From contig NZ_MEDO01000001.1 in assembly GCF_001724815.1 (NCBI RefSeq), positions 124,001 through 188,000 on the forward strand: a stretch of DNA of 64,000 nt, given 5' to 3'. The stretch is from Arenimonas sp. SCN 70-307. Its GTDB lineage: Bacteria; Pseudomonadota; Gammaproteobacteria; Xanthomonadales; Xanthomonadaceae. A model generated the notes under the pieces. That model made no database searches and was not told the origin of the DNA. It saw only the letters and a list, made by a program, of their open reading frames with translations. Both the position numbers and the translations under genes were made by a program. Position 1 is the first letter of the stretch. The number at the start of each line of letters is the position of its first letter. This document shows, piece after piece, positions 1-7,876 of this stretch.

Positions 1-581
1 AAGATGCCCGGCGCCACGGTGTTCACGCGGATGCCGAAGCGCGCCAGCTCGCGCGCCATCGGCAGGGTCATGCCCACCACGCCACCCTTGGACGCCGAGT
101 AGGCGGCCTGGCCGATCTGGCCTTCGTAGGCGGCCACGGAAGCCGTGTTGACGATGACGCCACGCTCGCCCTCGTCGGCTTCATTGTGCTGCATCAGGTC
201 GGCGGCGGCCTTGGCCACGTTGAAGCTGCCGACCAGGTTCACCATCACGGTGGTCGCGAAGTTCTTCAGCGGCATCGGCGCGTCCTTGCCCAGCACGCGG
301 CCGGCGCCGAGGATGCCGGCGCAGTTCACGGCAGCGTTGAGCCCGCCCATGAATTCCTTGGCGGCGGCGACGTTGGCGGCCACCTGGGCCTCGTCGGTGA
401 CGTCGGTGCGCCAGTAGCGCGCGTTTCCGGCGCCCAGCGCGGCCACGGCCTCGGCGCCCTTGTCGTCGTTGATGTCGAGCAGCGCCACCTTGGCGCCCGC
501 GCCGACCAGGTGCCTGGCCACGGCCAGGCCCAGGCCGGAAACGCCGCCGGTGATGACGGCGCGGGTGTCCTGGATCTTCAT
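1..581 (-). CDS. SDR-family 3-hydroxyacyl-CoA dehydrogenase (HSD10-like), 3' end cut by window edge
   Basis: Short-chain dehydrogenase that probably oxidises a 3-hydroxyacyl-CoA such as 2-methyl-3-hydroxybutyryl-CoA with NAD. About 194 codons are present. The N-terminal Rossmann signature GGVSGLGLA, the NCAGI motif, and the catalytic YSASKGG (Tyr-x3-Lys) preceded by VNTASVA are all visible, and the sequence runs on into RVNTVAPGI before the edge. The start is the ATG at 581, because the Rossmann strand begins seven residues later, as in the family. It is the last gene of the minus-strand branched-chain amino acid catabolic region. Exact substrate is inferred from that context; a general fatty acid role is possible. 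Confidence 0.9.
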   Translation of the reverse strand, partial: MKIQDTRAVITGGVSGLGLAVARHLVGAGAKVALLDINDDKGAEAVAALGAGNARYWRTDVTDEAQVAANVAAAKEFMGGLNAAVNCAGILGAGRVLGKDAPMPLKNFATTVMVNLVGSFNVAKAAADLMQHNEADEGERGVIVNTASVAAYEGQIGQAAYSASKGGVVGMTLPMARELARFGIRVNTVAPGI

Positions 582-627
582 AAAACCCCCGGTTTCAGGA
601 AACCCCGGATTCTACCGTGACCGGTTT

Positions 628-703
628 GGGGACAGGTGCATTTTTCGTCCCTGGAGCGCCCGGCAGGCGGGGCGCCCCGGCGGCGAAAAATGCACCTGTC
701 CCC
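628..703. repeat. Palindromic intergenic repeat (GGGGACAGG type)
   Basis: Two perfect 20-base inverted arms, GGGGACAGGTGCATTTTTCG at 628-647 and its reverse complement at 684-703, enclose a GC-rich loop that can itself pair. It sits between the SDR start and the stop codon of the GGDEF/EAL gene. Its layout and GGGG(A/T)CAGG-type outer end resemble the elements at 19017-19097, 27606-27652 and 29874-29961. It could also act as a transcription stop, but there is no clear T tract. Confidence 0.8.
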
Positions 704-706
704 GGC

Positions 707-3298
707 TCAGCCGTGGAGAGGGGCGCCGCCGTTCTGGCGCAGGTAGGCGGCCAGTGCGTCGGGGTCCAGGGCGGCGCTGAAGAGGAAGCCCTGGCCGGTG
801 CGGATGCCCAGGCCCAGCAGGAACTCGCGCTGGGCCGACGATTCCACGCCCTCGGCCACCACTTCCAGGCCCAAGGCCTGGGCGATGCCGGCCACGGCCT
901 GGCAGATGGCGGCGTCCGAGTCGTTGCCCGGCACGCCGCGCAGGAAACCCTGCGAAAGCTTGAGCCCGTGGATGGGCAGCCGGCGCAGGTAGTTGAGCGC
1001 GCTGTAGCCCTCGCCGAAGTCGTCGATGGTCAGCACCACGCCCAGCTGGCGCAGGCCCTCGAAGGTGCGCACCGTGTCGGGCGCGTCCTCGATCAGCACG
1101 CGCTCGGTGAACTCGAGCTCCAGGCGCTCGCCGGGCAGCTGGTTCTCGGCCAGGGCCTGGCCGACCACCTGCAGCAGTTCCTCGTTGAGGAACTGGCGGT
1201 AGGAGACGTTCACCGCGATGCGCCCCGGCGCGTTGCCGGCGGCAATCCACGCGGCCATCTGCCGGCAGGCGGCCTGGATCACCCAGGCGCCGATGCGCAC
1301 GATGTCGCCCGTGGTCTCGGCGTGGTTGATGAAGTGGTCCGGCGGCTGCTCGCCCAGGATCGGGTTGAACCAGCGGATCAGCGCCTCGGCCGAGCGCACC
1401 CGGCCGTCGGCCAGGTCCACCAGCGGCTGGTAGACCAGACGGAACTCGCCGTTGTCGAGCGCGCGCCGCAGCTGCGCCTCCACCTGCACGCGATCGTGCT
1501 GCTGGCGGGCGAGCTCGGGCGTGAAGTTCTGCCAGGTATTGCGGCCGCGGTGCTTGGCGGCGTACATGGCCGCGTCGGCGTTGTTCACCAGCTGCTGTAC
1601 GGTCTTGCCGTGTTCCGGGAAGCGCGCCAGGCCCACGCTGGTGGTGATGGTGAATTCCTCGCCGGCGTAGCGGAAGCCCTCGCCGAAGGCGCGGGTGATC
1701 AGCTCGGCCAGGCGTTCGCCCGCGGCCGGGTCGCGGCGGGTGTCGGCCAGCACCAGGAACTCGTCGCCGCCGAAGCGCGCCAGCACGTCCTGCTCGCCCA
1801 CGCAGGCCTCGAGGCGCCGCGCCGCGTTCACCAGCAGCTGGTCGCCCGCGGCGTGGCCCAGCAGGTCGTTCACCAGCTTGAAGCGGTCGAGGTCGATGTA
1901 CACCACGGTCACGCCTTCGCGCCCTTCGGCCACGCGCCGCTCGAGCTCGGTGAGCACGCCGTCGCGGTTGAACAGGCCCGTCAGCGCGTCGGTGCGGGCC
2001 TGGCTGCGCAGCGCTTCCTCGATCTGCCGGCGCTGGGTGATGTCCTGGAGGATGCCGGTGATGCGCGCGGTCATCGGCGCGCGGCCCTCGGACTGGCCGA
2101 TCAGGCGCGCCCAGTGCGAGCGTCCGTCGGGCGAGCGCATCTGGATTTCCATGTCGAAGGCGCCGCCGTCGCGCAGAACGCTCTCCAGCGCCGCCTCGAC
2201 CTTGCCGCGGTCGGCCGGCACCACGTGCATCAGCGCATCTTCGAGGTTGACCGGCGGGTCGTCGCTGCGGCCGATGATGCGCAGGGTTTCGTCGGTGAGG
2301 TAGAGCCGTCCGCGGCCGCCGTCCCACTCCCAGCCGCCGATGCGCGCCAGCGCCTGGGTGCGCAGGAACAGCGCGCTGTCGCGCTTGAGCTCGGTGACGT
2401 CGGAAAACAGCGAGATCACCTGGTAGGGCGTGTCCTCGCCGGGCCGGAACTGCGGCACCGAGGTGGCCGTGACCCAGGTCAGCTGCTTGCGCTGCACGTG
2501 GTAGAGGCCGAGCAGGGTGGACTGCACGAACTTGCCGGTCTTGAGCGCGCGCAGCGGCGGCATCTCGCCGAAGCGGATCGGCCAGCCGCGGTGGTCCACC
2601 ACCAGCCAGTCCTGCCAGTGCAGGCCGGCGGTGACGTCGCGGTCCTCGTCGAGGCCCAGCAGGCGCATGCCGGCGGCGTTGGCCGAGAGCACGCGGCCCT
2701 CGTGGTCCTGCACCAGCACGCCCTTGTCCATGGCCGAGAGCAGGGCGTTGTAGTTCTGCTCCGCCTCGCGCCGCCGCGTGAGGTCGCGGGCGACGGCGAT
2801 GATGAACTGCTGCGCGCCGTCGACGAAGCGCGCCGAATGCACCTCCACCGGGAAGCGCGTGCCGTCCTGGCGCATGTTGTAGACCTCGACCACGTGGGTC
2901 TGGTCGCGCGCCAGGGCTTCGAGCACCGGCGCCATGTGGTCGTCGGGCAGGTCGGGGTTGATGGCGTGCACGAGCCGTCCGACCAGTTCTTCGCGCGGAC
3001 GGCCGTAGGCCTTCTCGCCGGCGATGTTGAGGTCGACGATGCGGCCGTCGGTGTCTATCAGGCTCACCGGGTCGGGCACGGCGTTGAACAGCTCGCGGTA
3101 GCGCAGGCGGGCGCTTTTCGCCTCGCGGCGCGCTTCATGCAGGGCGGCCAGCAATTGCGAGAGCAGCACCGGGTCGTCGCAGCCGCGGCCCTCCGCCAGC
3201 AGCGCTTCCAGGCGGCTGACCAGGGCTTCGTGCGCGGCGGCGGAGGCCGCCTCGTCGCCGTCGCCATTCAGGGCGACGGGTTGCTTGCCTTCATCCAT
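707..3298 (-). CDS. PAS-PAS-PAS-GGDEF-EAL cyclic-di-GMP signalling protein
   Basis: Soluble 863-residue protein expected to make and/or break cyclic-di-GMP. Three PAS-like sensor domains cover roughly residues 65-430, the GGDEF domain (motif RFGGDEF) about 438-600, and the EAL domain about 610-855. The EAL part keeps the residues needed for phosphodiesterase activity: EALIRW, the Asn of VNVSY, DDFG, LKLS lysine, AEGVE and a late Gln. No transmembrane segment is seen, so it is probably cytoplasmic. It lies between the HMG-CoA lyase and SDR genes on the same strand, 67 bases after the lyase stop region, so it may be co-transcribed with the leucine pathway. The input signal is unknown. Confidence 0.92.
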   Translation of the reverse strand: MDEGKQPVALNGDGDEAASAAAHEALVSRLEALLAEGRGCDDPVLLSQLLAALHEARREAKSARLRYRELFNAVPDPVSLIDTDGRIVDLNIAGEKAYGRPREELVGRLVHAINPDLPDDHMAPVLEALARDQTHVVEVYNMRQDGTRFPVEVHSARFVDGAQQFIIAVARDLTRRREAEQNYNALLSAMDKGVLVQDHEGRVLSANAAGMRLLGLDEDRDVTAGLHWQDWLVVDHRGWPIRFGEMPPLRALKTGKFVQSTLLGLYHVQRKQLTWVTATSVPQFRPGEDTPYQVISLFSDVTELKRDSALFLRTQALARIGGWEWDGGRGRLYLTDETLRIIGRSDDPPVNLEDALMHVVPADRGKVEAALESVLRDGGAFDMEIQMRSPDGRSHWARLIGQSEGRAPMTARITGILQDITQRRQIEEALRSQARTDALTGLFNRDGVLTELERRVAEGREGVTVVYIDLDRFKLVNDLLGHAAGDQLLVNAARRLEACVGEQDVLARFGGDEFLVLADTRRDPAAGERLAELITRAFGEGFRYAGEEFTITTSVGLARFPEHGKTVQQLVNNADAAMYAAKHRGRNTWQNFTPELARQQHDRVQVEAQLRRALDNGEFRLVYQPLVDLADGRVRSAEALIRWFNPILGEQPPDHFINHAETTGDIVRIGAWVIQAACRQMAAWIAAGNAPGRIAVNVSYRQFLNEELLQVVGQALAENQLPGERLELEFTERVLIEDAPDTVRTFEGLRQLGVVLTIDDFGEGYSALNYLRRLPIHGLKLSQGFLRGVPGNDSDAAICQAVAGIAQALGLEVVAEGVESSAQREFLLGLGIRTGQGFLFSAALDPDALAAYLRQNGGAPLHG

Positions 3299-3365
3299 GC
3301 CAGCGTCGGCCGACGGCCCCCGGGTGCGTTGGCCCGAGCATACACCGGCCCCGCGAACGCCGGCT

Positions 3366-4268
3366 TCAGGCCCCGGGCTGGGCCAGGGTGACCTTGCTGC
3401 CGGAGGCGCGGCCGAGCAGGGCGGCCAGCCAGCGGCCGGTGTCCACCAGCCCGGGCAGGTCCACGCCGGTCGCGATGCCCATGCCCTCGAGCATGTAGAC
3501 CACGTCCTCGGTGGCCACGTTGCCGCTGGCGCCCGGGGCGTAGGGGCAGCCGCCGGTGCCCGACACGGCCGAGTCCACCACGGACACGCCTTCCTCGAGG
3601 CAGGCCAGGATGTTGGCCAGGGCCTGGCCGCGGGTGTCGTGGAAATGGATGGCCAGCGCCGCCATCGGCACTTCGGCCGCCACCGCGCGCAGCATGGCCC
3701 GGGCCTTGCCGGGCGTGCCGATGCCGATGGTGTCGCCGAGCGAGACTTCGTAGCAGCCGGCGTCGTGAAGGCGGCGCGCCACCCGCACCACGTCGGCCAG
3801 CGGCACCTCGCCCTGGTAGGGGCAGCCGAGCACGGTGGAGACGTAGCCGCGCACCTTCACCCCGTCGGCGCCGGCGCGCTCGAGCACGGGCAGGAAGCGC
3901 TCGATGCTCTCGTCGATGCCCGCGTTGATGTTCTTGCGGTTGAAGGCCTCGGACGCGGCGCTGAACACCGCCACTTCCTTCGCGCCCACCGCCAGCGCCC
4001 GCTCGTAGCCCTGCAGGTTGGGCACCAGCACCGGGTAGCTCACGCCGGGCGCCTTGCGGATGCCGGCGAACACCTCCGCGGCGTCGGCCAGCTGCGGCAC
4101 CCACTTGGGGCTGACGAAGCTGGTGGCCTCGATGCTGCGCAGGCCGGTGGCCGAGAGCCGGTCGATCAGCTCGATCTTGGCGGCCGCCGGGATGATGGCC
4201 TTCTCGTTCTGCAGGCCGTCGCGCGGGCCGACCTCGACGATGCGCACCGCGGTGGGCAGGGCGCTCAT
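3366..4268 (-). CDS. liuE: Hydroxymethylglutaryl-CoA lyase
   Basis: Splits 3-hydroxy-3-methylglutaryl-CoA into acetyl-CoA and acetoacetate, the last specific step of leucine breakdown (also called mvaB). The 300-residue length is normal. Near the N terminus it has [11 protein letters not shown], later HFHDTRGQ, and near the C terminus the catalytic-cysteine loop [14 protein letters not shown]; these are the divalent-metal and active-site motifs of the DRE-TIM family. The start is the ATG at 4268, which shares ATGA with the stop of the upstream carboxylase subunit, implying translational coupling. A longer open frame upstream is antisense-like filler within the carboxylase gene and was not used. 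Confidence 0.95.
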   Translation of the reverse strand: MSALPTAVRIVEVGPRDGLQNEKAIIPAAAKIELIDRLSATGLRSIEATSFVSPKWVPQLADAAEVFAGIRKAPGVSYPVLVPNLQGYERALAVGAKEVAVFSAASEAFNRKNINAGIDESIERFLPVLERAGADGVKVRGYVSTVLGCPYQGEVPLADVVRVARRLHDAGCYEVSLGDTIGIGTPGKARAMLRAVAAEVPMAALAIHFHDTRGQALANILACLEEGVSVVDSAVSGTGGCPYAPGASGNVATEDVVYMLEGMGIATGVDLPGLVDTGRWLAALLGRASGSKVTLAQPGA

Positions 4269-6265
4269 GCATCCTCCAGCGTCAGCAGCACGGCGTCGGC
4301 CTCGACGAACTCGCCGGCGGCGGCCTGCACCTTCGCGACCGTGCCGGCGCGCGGGGCGCGCAGGCTCAGTTCCATCTTCATCGCTTCCATCACCAGCAGC
4401 TCCTCGCCCTCGGCGACGGCCTGGCCGGGCGCGGCCTTCACCAGCACCACGCGGCCGGGCATGGGGGCCGTGAGGCGGCCGGCACCGTGGCCAGCGCCGG
4501 CGTCGTCGAAGCGGAAGGCGGGCACGCGCTCGAGCACGAAGCGCTGGTCGCCGTCGTGCACCAGCACATGGCTGGCGTCGGCGCGGGCGCGCACGCGCTG
4601 CTGGCGGCCGTCGACCTCGGCGACGAGGCGACCGGCCCCGAGGCGGGCGCCGACGACGCGGCTGTCGAAGCCGGCGCCGCCGAGCTGGTAGTCGCCGGCG
4701 CTGCCGCGGGCATGCAGTTCGATGCGCTCGCCGCGATACACAAAGCACAGCAGGCGGTCGCCCGCGTGGCCCAGTCGCCAGCCGTCGGCGATACCCCAGG
4801 GCGAGTGCGGGTCGGGGCTGGCGGCGGTGGCGGCCGCGGTGGCGGCCTCGTCGTGCAGCAGGCAGGCGCTGGCGGCCAGGGCCAGCACGGCCGGCGGCAG
4901 CGGCGCCTCCTTGGGCAGCACGTCGTCGAGGTGGCGGTCGAGATACGCCGTGTGGATGGTGCCGTTGACCACCTCGGGGTGGCGCACGAGGTTTTCGAGA
5001 AAGGCGATGTTCGACTTCGGGCCCACCACCTCGCAGTCGGCCAGCGCCTCGCGCAGGCGGGCGAGGGCGCGCGGGCGGTCGGCATCGTGGACGATGAGCT
5101 TGGCGATCATCGGATCGTAGTGGATGGTGACCGTGTCGCCCTCGACCACGCCGGCATCCAGGCGCACATTCGCCGACGGCTCCGGCAGGCGCAGCACCGA
5201 GAGCTTGCCCGAGCCCGGCAGGAAGCCGGCGGCCGGGTCTTCGGCGTACAGGCGCACTTCGATGGCGTGGCCACGGCTCTCGATTTCACCCTGGTGGCGC
5301 GGCAGGCGCTCGCCGGCGGCCACGCGCAGCTGCCACTCGACCAGGTCCAGCCCGGTCACCAGCTCGGTGACGGGGTGCTCGACCTGCAGGCGGGTGTTGA
5401 TTTCCATGAAATAGAAATCGCCCTCGGGCCCGACGATGAACTCCACCGTGCCGGCGTTGACGTAATCGATGGCGCGCGCGGCCTCGACCGCGGCCTGGCC
5501 CATGCGTTCGCGCAGGTCGGGCGTGAGGAAGGGCGAGGGCGATTCCTCCACCACCTTCTGGTAGCGGCGCTGGGCCGAGCATTCGCGTTCGCCCAGGTGG
5601 ATGACCTGGCCGTGGTGGTCGCCGAAGACCTGGATCTCGATGTGGCGCGGGCGGCCGATGTAGCGCTCGAGCAGCACGCGGTCGCGGCCGAAGGCGCCGG
5701 CGGCCTCGCGCTGGCAGCTCTCGAGCGCGGCGGCGAACTCGGCCGCGGCATTGACGATGCGCATGCCCTTGCCGCCGCCGCCGTGCGCGGCCTTGATCAT
5801 CAGCGGGTAGCCGATGCGGTTGGCTTCGTCCTGCAGTTTGGCGGGGTCCTGGTCCTCGCCGGTGTAGCCGGGCACCACGGGTACGCCGCGCGCGTGCATC
5901 AGCTGCTTGGCGCCGGCCTTGCTGCCCATCTTGCGCATGGACGCGGCCTTGGGGCCGATGAACACCAGGCCGGCGGCCTCGACAGCCTCGGCGAAGTCGG
6001 CGTTCTCGCTCAGGAAGCCGTAGCCGGGGTGGATGGCCTGCGCACCGGACTTGCGCGCCACCTCGAGGATGGCTTCGCCGCGCAGGTAGCTGTCCTGCGG
6101 CCGCGGCCCGCCGATCGGCCAGGCCTCGTCGGCCAGCCGCGCATGTTGCGCCCGGGCATCGGCCTCGGAATAAACGGCCACCGTGCGGATGCCGAGCTTG
6201 CGGCAGGTGCGGATGACCCGGCAGGCGATCTCGCCGCGGTTGGCGATCAGTACTTTCTCAAACAT
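4265..6265 (-). CDS. liuD: Methylcrotonyl-CoA carboxylase, biotin-carrying alpha subunit
   Basis: Biotin carboxylase plus biotin carrier subunit that, with the beta subunit at 12922-14529, carboxylates 3-methylcrotonyl-CoA in leucine catabolism. The 666 residues hold an N-terminal biotin carboxylase domain (start [19 protein letters not shown]-grasp loop [23 protein letters not shown]), a middle BT-type region and a C-terminal biotinyl domain with EAMKM. The start at 6265 was chosen because [12 protein letters not shown] is the normal family start. The first bases overlap the last eight bases of the GxxExxY gene, so that insertion now reads directly into this gene. Confidence 0.95.
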   Translation of the reverse strand: MFEKVLIANRGEIACRVIRTCRKLGIRTVAVYSEADARAQHARLADEAWPIGGPRPQDSYLRGEAILEVARKSGAQAIHPGYGFLSENADFAEAVEAAGLVFIGPKAASMRKMGSKAGAKQLMHARGVPVVPGYTGEDQDPAKLQDEANRIGYPLMIKAAHGGGGKGMRIVNAAAEFAAALESCQREAAGAFGRDRVLLERYIGRPRHIEIQVFGDHHGQVIHLGERECSAQRRYQKVVEESPSPFLTPDLRERMGQAAVEAARAIDYVNAGTVEFIVGPEGDFYFMEINTRLQVEHPVTELVTGLDLVEWQLRVAAGERLPRHQGEIESRGHAIEVRLYAEDPAAGFLPGSGKLSVLRLPEPSANVRLDAGVVEGDTVTIHYDPMIAKLIVHDADRPRALARLREALADCEVVGPKSNIAFLENLVRHPEVVNGTIHTAYLDRHLDDVLPKEAPLPPAVLALAASACLLHDEAATAAATAASPDPHSPWGIADGWRLGHAGDRLLCFVYRGERIELHARGSAGDYQLGGAGFDSRVVGARLGAGRLVAEVDGRQQRVRARADASHVLVHDGDQRFVLERVPAFRFDDAGAGHGAGRLTAPMPGRVVLVKAAPGQAVAEGEELLVMEAMKMELSLRAPRAGTVAKVQAAAGEFVEADAVLLTLEDA

Positions 6266-6701
6266 TGGTTTTTGAACGCGGATTAGGGCGGATGGGAGCG
6301 GATAACAGCGGATTTCTTCCTGAGTGTATCCGGCGTTTGAACTGGGGGTGTGGGCCGAAGTTGAGGAGAAGGCCAATAGGCAGGCCGGTTGCCTTCAGAT
6401 AGTTGACCAACTGGGCTTCGTGCGCAGGTGAGATGGTGGTCGCGACCTTCACCTCGACCAGCAAGCGACCGTCGACTATCAAGTCTGCCCGATATTCGCC
6501 TACGCGATTTCCCCGGAAGTAGACATCAACGGCAGTCTGTTGGAGGACGGAAAGTCCCAACTCGCGCAAACAGATCGACAAGGCATTTTCGTAGACCTGC
6601 TCAAGAAACCCGGAGCCCAGTTCGTTGTAGACGGCAAAGAATGCACCAATAACCTTCTCGGTCAGCTCTCCATCCAACAATTCGCTCTTATCCGCTCCCA
6701 T
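6258..6701 (-). CDS. GxxExxY protein (PDDEXK-like fold), framed by inverted repeats
   Basis: A 147-residue member of the GxxExxY family, predicted to have a PD-(D/E)xK nuclease-like core; its function is not established. The name motif is seen as GSGFLEQVYENAL around residues 29-41, and DGRLLVEVKVA supplies the expected Asp/Glu-x-Lys core. Both ends are encoded by the flanking inverted repeats: the first residues MGADKSE come from the right copy and the last ~25 residues from the left copy. The stop overlaps the carboxylase start (ATGTTTGA). Such genes are commonly found as solitary insertions, so this looks like an acquired cassette inside the leucine operon. Confidence 0.85.
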   Translation of the reverse strand: MGADKSELLDGELTEKVIGAFFAVYNELGSGFLEQVYENALSICLRELGLSVLQQTAVDVYFRGNRVGEYRADLIVDGRLLVEVKVATTISPAHEAQLVNYLKATGLPIGLLLNFGPHPQFKRRIHSGRNPLLSAPIRPNPRSKTNV

Positions 6702-6722
6702 CCGATCTGATCCGCGTTCAAA
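6271..6722. repeat. Pair of ~40-base inverted repeats bounding the GxxExxY gene
   Basis: The left arm at 6271-6310 and the right arm at 6683-6722 are near-identical in inverted orientation. Both contain TTTGAACGCGGAT followed by CGGATGGGAGCGGATAA. The arms are built from repeated GCGGAT-like units. The 450-base unit so bounded contains just one gene and separates liuC from liuD. This arrangement suggests a small mobile or formerly mobile cassette, although no transposase is present and no target-site duplication was identified with certainty. Confidence 0.75.
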
Positions 6723-6723
6723 C

Positions 6724-7509
6724 CTAAACCCAAACAGGGCGGCGTTTTTCGAGGAAGGCGGTGAGGCCTTCCTGGCCTTCGGGGGATACTCGCAGGCGGG
6801 CGATGAGGGCGGCGTTTTCGGCGTCGGTGCGTTCGGCGGCCTCCGGGGTCATGCCGGCCATGCGCAGCGCCAGCTGCTTGGCCTCGCGCTGGGCGACGGG
6901 GCCGCCCTTGAGCCAGAAGTGCAGGGTGCGGTCGAGCTGCTCGTCGAGCTGGCCTTCCGGCGCCACCTCGTGCAGCAGGCCGATGGCCAGCGCCTCGCGC
7001 GCCTCGAACACCTCCGCGCCGGTGAAGTAGCGGCGCGCATGGCGCGGCCCGATGGCCTGCACCACGTAGGGCGAAATCACCGCCGGCACCAGGCCCAGTT
7101 TCACTTCCGACAGCGAGAACTTCGCCGCTTCGGTGGCGATGGCGTAGTCGCAGCAGGCAACCAGGCCCACGCCGCCGCCGTAGGCCGAGCCGTTGACCCG
7201 GGCGAGGGTGGGCTTGGAGAGGAAGTTGAGCGTGCGCATCAGCTTCGCCAGGCTCAGCGAGTCCTGCAGGTTCTCCTGTTCGCTGGCCTTGGCCATGCGC
7301 CGCATCCAGCCCAGGTCGGCGCCGGCCGAGAAGGTGCTGCCGTCGCCGGTCAGCACCACCGCGCGCACCGACGGGTCGGCGTCCAGCGCCAGCAGCGCTT
7401 CGGTGAGCTCGGCGATCAGGGTGTCGTCGAAGGCGTTGTGTACGCCGGGCCGGGCCAGGGCCAGGCGCGCGGTGGCGCCCTGGCGGTCGATTCTTATGAC
7501 GTCGGTCAT
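6724..7509 (-). CDS. liuC: Enoyl-CoA hydratase, probable methylglutaconyl-CoA hydratase
   Basis: Crotonase-fold enzyme expected to hydrate 3-methylglutaconyl-CoA to HMG-CoA in leucine degradation. The 261 residues include the oxyanion-hole region STFSAGADLGWM, the second oxyanion strand RVNGSAYGGGVGL and the LSEVKLGLVPAVISPYV stretch characteristic of this subfamily. The start at 7509 gives MTDVIRIDRQG, a normal crotonase N terminus; an open frame continues upstream but lies across the promoter of the divergent feoA. Substrate assignment rests on its position among the liu genes. Confidence 0.92.
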   Translation of the reverse strand: MTDVIRIDRQGATARLALARPGVHNAFDDTLIAELTEALLALDADPSVRAVVLTGDGSTFSAGADLGWMRRMAKASEQENLQDSLSLAKLMRTLNFLSKPTLARVNGSAYGGGVGLVACCDYAIATEAAKFSLSEVKLGLVPAVISPYVVQAIGPRHARRYFTGAEVFEAREALAIGLLHEVAPEGQLDEQLDRTLHFWLKGGPVAQREAKQLALRMAGMTPEAAERTDAENAALIARLRVSPEGQEGLTAFLEKRRPVWV

Positions 7510-7596
7510 GGGGACTCCCGCGGGAAGCGGCCATGATAGCGGCAGCGGTCCGACGGCCGGCAGCGCCAGCCCCTGTTGCCGGCACCGGCCCGGCCC

Positions 7597-7615
7597 TATA
7601 ATGCGAATCATTCTC
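7597..7615 (+). promoter_or_regulatory. Fur box overlapping feoA promoter
   Basis: TATAATGCGAATCATTCTC matches the 19-base Fur consensus GATAATGATAATCATTATC at 15 positions. Its first six bases are also a perfect TATAAT -10 hexamer, and AGGAAG 18 bases before the feoA start serves as a likely ribosome site region. The site lies between the divergent liuC and feoA genes. Iron-dependent repression of feoAB is therefore the straightforward reading; whether liuC is affected is unknown. Confidence 0.8.
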
Positions 7616-7633
7616 AGGAAGCGAACGGCCACC

Positions 7634-7876
7634 ATGGTCCTTTCCGATCTCGAAACCGGCGCCCACGGCACCGTCGACGACGTGCACGATGCCGGCCCCG
7701 ACGACATCGTCGCCCGCCGCCTGCGCGACCTGGGCTTCGTGCCCGGCGAAACCGTGCGCCTCGTTACGCGCGCCCCGCTGGGTGGCGACCCGCTGTTGGT
7801 GCAGGTGGGCTTCACCCGCTTCGCCATGCGCCGCCAGGAAGCCGCCCGCGTGAAGCTGCAGGTGCCGGGCGCCTGA
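7634..7876 (+). CDS. feoA: Ferrous iron transport protein A
   Basis: An 80-residue SH3-like FeoA protein that assists the FeoB ferrous iron channel at the cytoplasmic face. Residues such as RRLRDLGFVPGE and LVTRAPLGGDPLLVQVG match the FeoA core. The ATG at 7634 follows the Fur-box promoter; the frame remains open upstream but would run through that promoter. The stop overlaps the feoB start as TGATG. Confidence 0.93.
   Translation: MVLSDLETGAHGTVDDVHDAGPDDIVARRLRDLGFVPGETVRLVTRAPLGGDPLLVQVGFTRFAMRRQEAARVKLQVPGA

Noticed and set aside
617-3391. Very long open frame on the plus strand opposite the GGDEF/EAL gene, and similar ones opposite icmF and the S9 peptidase
   Set aside because: They lack recognisable domains, are Gly/Ala/Arg/His-rich as expected of antisense reading of GC-rich codons, and the opposite strand encodes clear protein families.
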